Source: an uncultured Murdochiella sp. (lineage in GTDB: Bacteria > Bacillota > Clostridia > Tissierellales > Peptoniphilaceae). From it: a stretch of DNA of 18,002 nt. Each line of letters opens with the position of its first letter. Positions within the stretch are counted from its first letter, which is position 1. Position numbers and translations under genes: made by a program. Under the pieces are notes generated by a model, which worked only from the letters and a program-made list of their open reading frames with translations, had not been told where the DNA came from and did no database searches. The stretch lies in contig NZ_CABTXF010000026.1 of the NCBI RefSeq assembly GCF_902488755.1, positions 1 through 18,002 of the forward strand. The letters are read 5' to 3'. Below, in pieces: positions 14,287 to 18,002 of the stretch.

Positions 14287-14897
14287 CACTCGTTTCCTTC
14301 TTTAAGAACATGGAGTACGTCATTTACGGAAAAGCCTCGACGGCAAAGTGCCTGTACGGTTCGGTTAAATTCCTTCTCATCGGTTAAATCGCGTCGAGCA
14401 TATTTCTTTTCGACGAGCGTGCGCAACACCTCTTGTTCATCCGATGCAGGAATTTCCTCCAGTATGCTGTTTATCACAGCATACTCGATTCCTTTTTCGC
14501 GTAACGCGGCGGCAATATGACGACGACTCCATCCTTTTCGCTGTTTTTCCTGCATGTAGCGACGGGCATACAATCCATCGTCCAACCAACCGTTATGGGT
14601 TAGTTTTTCCACAACCTGCTCCTGTATGGATGTCGGTATTTTGTCGCGACGCAAACGCTGTTTCACTTCGTTTGCAGTGCGTGGTTTATAACTGACAAAG
14701 CGCAAACCGATGGAAAACGCGCGAAAACGGGCATCTTCGGATACTATAAGCTCTTCCTGTTCTGCGGAAGGCTCTGCCGGAGCGTGCAGACCAAGTTTTT
14801 GATAAACATCATACGAAACGAGCAGTTCTCTGCCGTCGTCGCAGGTAAAAACGAACCCGTTTTTCTGGTCATCAAAGAGGATGCGAATGATAATCAT
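14286..14897 (-). CDS. recX: Regulatory protein RecX
   Basis: This 203-residue cytoplasmic protein modulates RecA filaments during recombination and SOS. AAAGGAG lies five bases upstream of the ATG on the minus strand. The RecX region (about 60-200) consists of three-helix repeats with LRFVSYKPRTANEVKQRL, then a Trp in HNGWLDDGLYARRYMQEKQRKGWSRRHI, and a final ALCRRGFSVNDVLHVL, all standard for the family. The first 55 residues form the small N-terminal extension seen in Firmicute RecX. recA is not in the window. It leads a two-gene minus-strand unit with the GIY-YIG gene. Confidence 0.94.
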   Translation of the reverse strand: MIIIRILFDDQKNGFVFTCDDGRELLVSYDVYQKLGLHAPAEPSAEQEELIVSEDARFRAFSIGLRFVSYKPRTANEVKQRLRRDKIPTSIQEQVVEKLTHNGWLDDGLYARRYMQEKQRKGWSRRHIAAALREKGIEYAVINSILEEIPASDEQEVLRTLVEKKYARRDLTDEKEFNRTVQALCRRGFSVNDVLHVLKEGNE

Positions 14898-14914
14898 AAT
14901 TTCTCCTTTTCCTG

Positions 14915-14923
14915 ATTATAGCA
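14915..14923 (-). promoter_or_regulatory. Extended -10 promoter of recX
   Basis: On the minus strand TGCTATAAT is a perfect extended -10 element; no good -35 is present. The predicted start near 14908 leaves a leader of about 11 nt, with the ribosome binding site at the very 5' end of the message. Confidence 0.55.
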
Positions 14924-14937
14924 TTCGACAGAGACGG

Positions 14938-14961
14938 AATGGGACACCTTGATGTTCCATT
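14938..14961. promoter_or_regulatory. Inverted repeat upstream of the recX promoter
   Basis: AATGGGAC and GTTCCATT form a dyad with one mismatch (G-U in RNA) around an 8-nt spacer. It spans the region where the recX -35 would be, so it could be an operator. It does not fit the Gram-positive LexA box. Confidence 0.35.
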
Positions 14962-15048
14962 TGTGATAGACTGCTCAAAGACATGACAAAAAACACTTAC
15001 TTAGTAGACAAAGGAAAGTCGAAGTGACGAAAAAAGAAAGGGTTCAAA

Positions 15049-15276
15049 ATGGCAGAATTAAAATATGAAGTGGTAGAGCGTTTGGGCGTGCTCAGTGAAG
15101 ATGCCAAAGGATGGAAAAAGGAATTAAACTTAGTTTCTTGGAATGAGCGTGAAGCGAAATACGATTTGCGCAGTTGGAATGCGGACCATACACGCATGAG
15201 CAAAGGCATTACGCTTACAAAAGAAGAAGTGGAAATATTGGCTTCGCTTTTGCAGGAAGAAGTCGCTCATGACTGA
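15049..15276 (+). CDS. YdbC family protein (PC4-like single-stranded nucleic acid binding)
   Basis: The product has 75 residues, with AGAAAGGG (15035-15042) six bases before the ATG. It matches the YdbC/PC4 family throughout: KYEVVERLGVLSEDAKGW, KELNLVSWN, AKYDLRSWNADHTRMSKGITLT and a C-terminal helix (EEVEILASLLQEE). Family members form dimers that bind single-stranded DNA or RNA through a curved beta sheet; the Lactococcus YdbC structure showed this. A role in transcription or DNA transactions is therefore likely, but its target is unknown. Its 3' end overlaps the CYTH gene by eight bases. No convincing promoter is visible in the 151 bases separating it from recX. Confidence 0.92.
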   Translation: MAELKYEVVERLGVLSEDAKGWKKELNLVSWNEREAKYDLRSWNADHTRMSKGITLTKEEVEILASLLQEEVAHD

Positions 15277-15826
15277 CCCGGAAAGAGAAGTAGAAGTTAA
15301 GCTCATCGGCATGGATGCGCAGGCGTTTGAAAGAGAACTTTTAGCGCACGGGGCAGTATTTGATGTCGAAGAACACCAAACCAATATTCATCTCGATTCC
15401 TCCGAGCATCCTTTACCATCTTCTGCGCATATGCGCATCCGCCTCATCGAAGTGGATGGGAAAGTGAGGAAACGAGAGTGGACGTATAAAAAGCGCCTGC
15501 AATGTGAAGAATGCCGTGTAAATGATGAGTATACTGTAGAAATTACAGACGAAAATTCCCTGCGCCTTTTGCTGCAGCAGTTAGGATATGATAAACAGAT
15601 TACGATGCATAAAGTGCGTCGTCGGTATCTTTTGGCGGATTATCGCATTGAATTTGACGAATGGGATAAAGAAAGTTTTCCCTTTCCCTATATTGAAGTG
15701 GAAGCATCAACGCCTGAACGATTGCGTGCCTTTTATTCGCTGTTTTCCATTCCCGAAGAGAAGGTTTCTGCGCTTTCCATTTCCGAATTAAAATCGGCAT
15801 GGGAAAAGGGAACGCTTGTGATTTAA
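15269..15826 (+). CDS. CYTH domain protein (class IV adenylate cyclase/triphosphatase-like)
   Basis: The product has 185 residues. AGGAAGA (15254-15260) lies eight bases before the ATG, inside the end of the YdbC gene. The N-terminal ExExK signature is EVEVK (Glu7, Glu9, Lys11). Other tunnel residues of the CYTH fold are visible: HMRIRL, TYKKR, YTVEI, HKVRRRYLL, RIEFDEW and YIEVEAS. These bind metal and triphosphate. The family includes CyaB adenylate cyclases, thiamine triphosphatases and inorganic triphosphatases; in Firmicutes triphosphate hydrolysis or an unknown nucleotide reaction is as likely as cAMP synthesis. Coupling to YdbC suggests a nucleotide-linked partner role, which is inference. 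Confidence 0.9.
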   Translation: MTDPEREVEVKLIGMDAQAFERELLAHGAVFDVEEHQTNIHLDSSEHPLPSSAHMRIRLIEVDGKVRKREWTYKKRLQCEECRVNDEYTVEITDENSLRLLLQQLGYDKQITMHKVRRRYLLADYRIEFDEWDKESFPFPYIEVEASTPERLRAFYSLFSIPEEKVSALSISELKSAWEKGTLVI

Positions 15827-15877
15827 TCTGACTATCGAATGAAGTTAGAGGAACTCTTCTACAAATTGGCAATGAAT

Positions 15878-15904
15878 GGCGTGTTTTTTGACACGCCTTC
15901 TTTA
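15878..15904 (+). terminator. Terminator after the CYTH gene, overlapping the greA promoter
   Basis: GGCGTGT pairs with ACACGCC around a 6-nt T-rich loop, followed by TTCTTTA. The stem is 7 bp and the U-tract is imperfect. The right arm includes part of the -35 hexamer of the greA promoter. Confidence 0.6.
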
Positions 15905-15916
15905 CGCCGCTATAAT
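15888..15916 (+). promoter_or_regulatory. Perfect-consensus sigma-A promoter of greA
   Basis: TTGACA (15888-15893), exactly 17 nt, then TATAAT (15911-15916). All twelve hexamer positions match consensus, the strongest promoter in the window. The predicted transcript start is near 15922-15923, just at the leader hairpin. Confidence 0.9.
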
Positions 15917-15921
15917 GAGGA

Positions 15922-15949
15922 AAGGCAGGTTTCCACCTGCTTTATTTTT
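15922..15949 (+). promoter_or_regulatory. Hairpin with U-rich tail at the 5' end of the greA transcript
   Basis: AAGGCAGGT pairs with ACCTGCTTT (one G-U) around TTCC, then ATTTTTA. It starts at the predicted first transcribed base and resembles a short terminator or a 5' stabilising stem between promoter and ribosome binding site. Confidence 0.6.
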
Positions 15950-15970
15950 ATAAGGAAGTGAGCGAAGAGC

Positions 15971-16447
15971 ATGACGGAACAAACGATCTTAACCCAAGAG
16001 GGATACACGAAGCTGCAAGAAGAATTGGAATATCTTAAATCCACTCGACGTGCGGAAGTTTCCGAGCATTTGAAAGTGGCGCGCGGTTTTGGTGATTTGT
16101 CAGAAAATGCGGAATACGATGCGGCAAAAGAAGAACAGCGTCAATTGGAAGAACGCATTATCGTCATTGAACAGCAGCTAAAAAGCGCGCAGGTAATCAA
16201 GAAAGACGCTTCTTCGGCAAAGGATACCGTTCATCTTGGTTCAACGGTAAAGGTGTTGGATACAGAATACAACGAGGAGATGACCTTTACCATTGTTGGC
16301 ACGGTGGAAGCGAATCCAAAGAAGAATAAGATTTCCAATGAATCGCCGTTGGGCGCTATGTTATTAGGTGCAAAAGAAGGCGATGAGCTTGTTGTTGAAA
16401 CACCAGGAGAAAGCATTAAGTATCGCGTTTTGGAAATTGAGCGGTAG
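15971..16447 (+). CDS. greA: Transcription elongation factor GreA
   Basis: At 158 residues this has the usual length. GreA enters the RNA polymerase secondary channel and triggers cleavage of backtracked transcripts. The N-terminal coiled coil (1-75) carries the tip signature GDLSENAEYDAAKEEQ with the acidic Asp42 and Glu45. The C-terminal domain (about 80-158) holds VHLGSTVKVLD and SPLGAMLLGAKEGDELVVETPG. The start is fixed by the family N-terminus. The nearest purine-rich run, AAGGAAG (15952-15958), is 12 bases away, farther than ideal, and GAAGAG ends one base before the ATG. The strong promoter and leader hairpin suggest control at the leader. lysS follows after 10 bases, a pairing common in Firmicutes. 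Confidence 0.97.
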   Translation: MTEQTILTQEGYTKLQEELEYLKSTRRAEVSEHLKVARGFGDLSENAEYDAAKEEQRQLEERIIVIEQQLKSAQVIKKDASSAKDTVHLGSTVKVLDTEYNEEMTFTIVGTVEANPKKNKISNESPLGAMLLGAKEGDELVVETPGESIKYRVLEIER

Positions 16448-16457
16448 AGGAGGACAC

Positions 16458-17957
16458 ATGACGAAGCAGAGATCCGACAATGAAATGCTTGCCATTCGCC
16501 GTGAAAAGCTGAAGGCTTTACGGGAAGCCGGAAAAGACCCGCATACCATCACGAAAGTGGATGTTACCGCGCACGCAGGAAATGTGCAGGAGCATTTTAC
16601 GGATTGGGAAGGAAAAACGGTTTGCATGGCGGGACGACTTTTGGCAAAGCGTGGTCATGGCAAAATGAGTTTTTTGGATTTGCAGGATGCAACGGGTAAA
16701 ATTCAGCTGATTTGTCGCGAGAACATCATGGGAGAAGAATTCTTTTCCGTGGTGCGTGATTTGGATCTTGGAGATATTGTTTCTGTCGAAGGCGAGATTC
16801 TGCGCTCTGACCGAGGAGAAATCTCGGTTTCGGCACAAAACGTGACGCTGCTAACCAAAGCGTTGGCGCAGCTGCCGGAAAAATTCCACGGTCTAAAAGA
16901 TCAGGATCTGCGCTATCGTGAACGGTATGTCGATCTCATCGTCAATCCCGAAGTCAAGGACGTCTTTGTGAAACGCACAAAGATTCTTTCGGGTATTCGT
17001 CGTTATCTGGATGACCATGGTTATTTAGCGGTCGAAACGCCTATTCTTAATACGATTTCCGGTGGGGCGAATGCCCGTCCGTTCATTACCCATCATAATA
17101 CGTTGGACATCGATATGTACCTTCGAATTGCGAATGAGCTTTACTTAAAACGTCTCATTGTCGGAGGATTTGACGGCGTATATGAAATGGGACGGATGTT
17201 CCGTAATGAGGGAATGGATACGAAGCATAATCCCGAATACACCGCAATCGAGCTTTACAAAGCCTATACGGATTATGAAGGGATGATGAAACTATGCGAA
17301 GATATGCTTTCGACTGTTGCCGAAGAAGTTTGCGGCAGTACTAAAGTAGACTATCAGGGAGAAAGCCTTGATTTTCGTCCACCCTGGAAGCGTATGACCA
17401 TGACCGAAGCCGTTCGGGAATATGCGCACGTAGATTTTGATCAGGTGCAAAGCGACGAAGACGCTAGGGCGTTGGCAAAGGCGCACAATATCGAAACGCA
17501 GGCTACGGATGGAAAAGGAAAAATTCTGCAGTATTTCTTTGATGCGTATGTAGAAGAACACCTTCGTCAACCGACCTTTATCTATGAGTATCCCGTGGAG
17601 ATCAGCCCCTTGGCAAAGCGGATGCCGAATAAACCGGAGATGACGGAACGTTTTGAAGCATTCGTCTGCGGAAGTGAGATTGGAAACGCCTTTTCGGAAC
17701 TCAATGATGCGGAGGATCAGCGCGGACGATTCGAACACCAAGTTGCCTTGCGTGAAGCCGGTGACGAAGAAGCCGGCATGATGGACGAAGACTTCCTGCA
17801 CGCTTTGGAAGTGGGTCTTCCGCCGACAGGAGGTATGGGTCTGGGCATTGACCGTATTGTGATGTTCCTCACCAATCAAACCTCGATCCGCGATGTTTTG
17901 TTGTTCCCAACGATGAAACCCATAGGCAAAAAAGATGAGGAAAATCAAGGTTTTTAG
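16458..17957 (+). CDS. lysS: Lysyl-tRNA synthetase, class II
   Basis: This enzyme charges tRNA-Lys. The frame is open from 16368, inside greA, but GAGGAGG (16447-16453) four bases before ATG 16458 gives the normal 499 residues. The N-terminal OB-fold anticodon-binding domain (about 53-135) includes VCMAGRLLAKRGHGKMSFLD. Motif 1 lies around DDHGYLAVETPIL (185-197), motif 2 around MFRNEGMDTKHNPEYT (247-262) with Arg249, and motif 3 around GLGIDRIVMFL (461-471) then SIRDVLLFP. All catalytic motifs are intact. It is probably co-transcribed with greA. No terminator is visible between the stop codon and the window edge. Confidence 0.97.
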   Translation: MTKQRSDNEMLAIRREKLKALREAGKDPHTITKVDVTAHAGNVQEHFTDWEGKTVCMAGRLLAKRGHGKMSFLDLQDATGKIQLICRENIMGEEFFSVVRDLDLGDIVSVEGEILRSDRGEISVSAQNVTLLTKALAQLPEKFHGLKDQDLRYRERYVDLIVNPEVKDVFVKRTKILSGIRRYLDDHGYLAVETPILNTISGGANARPFITHHNTLDIDMYLRIANELYLKRLIVGGFDGVYEMGRMFRNEGMDTKHNPEYTAIELYKAYTDYEGMMKLCEDMLSTVAEEVCGSTKVDYQGESLDFRPPWKRMTMTEAVREYAHVDFDQVQSDEDARALAKAHNIETQATDGKGKILQYFFDAYVEEHLRQPTFIYEYPVEISPLAKRMPNKPEMTERFEAFVCGSEIGNAFSELNDAEDQRGRFEHQVALREAGDEEAGMMDEDFLHALEVGLPPTGGMGLGIDRIVMFLTNQTSIRDVLLFPTMKPIGKKDEENQGF

Positions 17958-17963
17958 GAGTTC

Positions 17964-18002
17964 GTGAATCAAAAGGACAACAAAAAGACAACATTTTTGA
18001 CA
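17964..18002 (+). CDS. Possible start of the next gene (cut by window edge)
   Basis: AGGAG (17956-17960), overlapping the lysS stop codon, is followed three bases later by GTG 17964 and an open frame of 13 codons starting MNQKDNKKTTF. The spacing is shorter than usual. The last six bases are TTGACA, which could instead be the -35 of a promoter for a gene outside the window. Confidence 0.3.
   Translation, partial: MNQKDNKKTTFLT

Noticed and set aside
14938..14961. LexA/SOS box before recX
   Set aside because: The Gram-positive LexA box has GAAC and GTTC arms separated by four bases; here the arms differ and are eight apart.
17292..17972. 226-residue minus-strand ORF opposite lysS
   Set aside because: It is the antisense shadow of highly conserved lysS motifs 2-3 regions and has no recognisable domain of its own.
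1..18002. Mobile elements, CRISPR, tRNA, rRNA, toxin-antitoxin or defence genes
   Set aside because: I looked on both strands and saw no transposase, regularly spaced repeats, cloverleaf-like segments or defence families. The window is ordinary core chromosome.

Overview
This window is chromosomal core DNA of a Gram-positive-type Firmicute. Several things point there: a CcpA-like LacI/GalR regulator beside HPr, with His15 and Ser46 both present; YitT, CvfB, DUF1292 and YdbC/PC4 family proteins; a YtxH/DUF948 pair; strong AGGAGG-type ribosome binding sites; and A/T-rich spacers with U-tract terminators. Moderate G+C content and the gene mix suggest a Clostridia/Tissierellia lineage, perhaps Peptoniphilaceae, but that placement is only an inference. 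I see no rRNA, tRNA, CRISPR array, prophage or insertion sequence. Coding density is very high and the longest gene-free stretch is about 250 bases (1259-1511).

Layout, left to right. (1) 1-1345: an upstream terminator, then a promoter that reads as sigma-B-like as much as sigma-A-like. It is followed by a membrane-anchored YtxH-type protein with an LEA-like 11-residue repeat tail, and a DUF948/YtxG-type membrane protein, closed by a terminator. (2) 1446-2862: a CcpA-like regulator with a cre-like site inside its own promoter, then ptsH (HPr) and a terminator. (3) 2933-8428: ptsI (Enzyme I), YitT, CvfB, a SurA_N-like protein without a PPIase domain, and pepD, run together with short gaps or overlaps. 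(4) 8412-9346: a promoter, an acidic DUF1292 protein with a Cys/His-rich tail, a small P-loop protein, and a terminator. (5) 9362-14079: an RluA-family pseudouridine synthase, then a response regulator, histidine kinase and lipoprotein joined by overlapping start and stop codons. Their terminator lies inside the 3' end of the convergent gene. (6) 14005-14923, minus strand: recX and a GIY-YIG nuclease-family gene. (7) 15049-15904: a YdbC/PC4-like nucleic-acid-binding protein overlapping a CYTH phosphatase/cyclase-like gene, then a terminator. (8) 15888-17957: a perfect-consensus promoter, a hairpin right at the predicted transcript start, greA and lysS. A new gene may begin at 17964.

Functionally, the left half joins sugar-PTS phosphotransfer (EI and HPr) to its likely transcriptional reader (the CcpA-like protein). 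The rest is RNA, translation and stress housekeeping plus one envelope-sensing two-component operon. No dramatic new defence or mobile system is visible. The points most worth a second look are the greA leader architecture, the cre-like site in the regulator promoter, the altered Enzyme I cysteine loop, the coupled response regulator/kinase/lipoprotein operon, and the metal-binding-looking tail on the DUF1292 protein.
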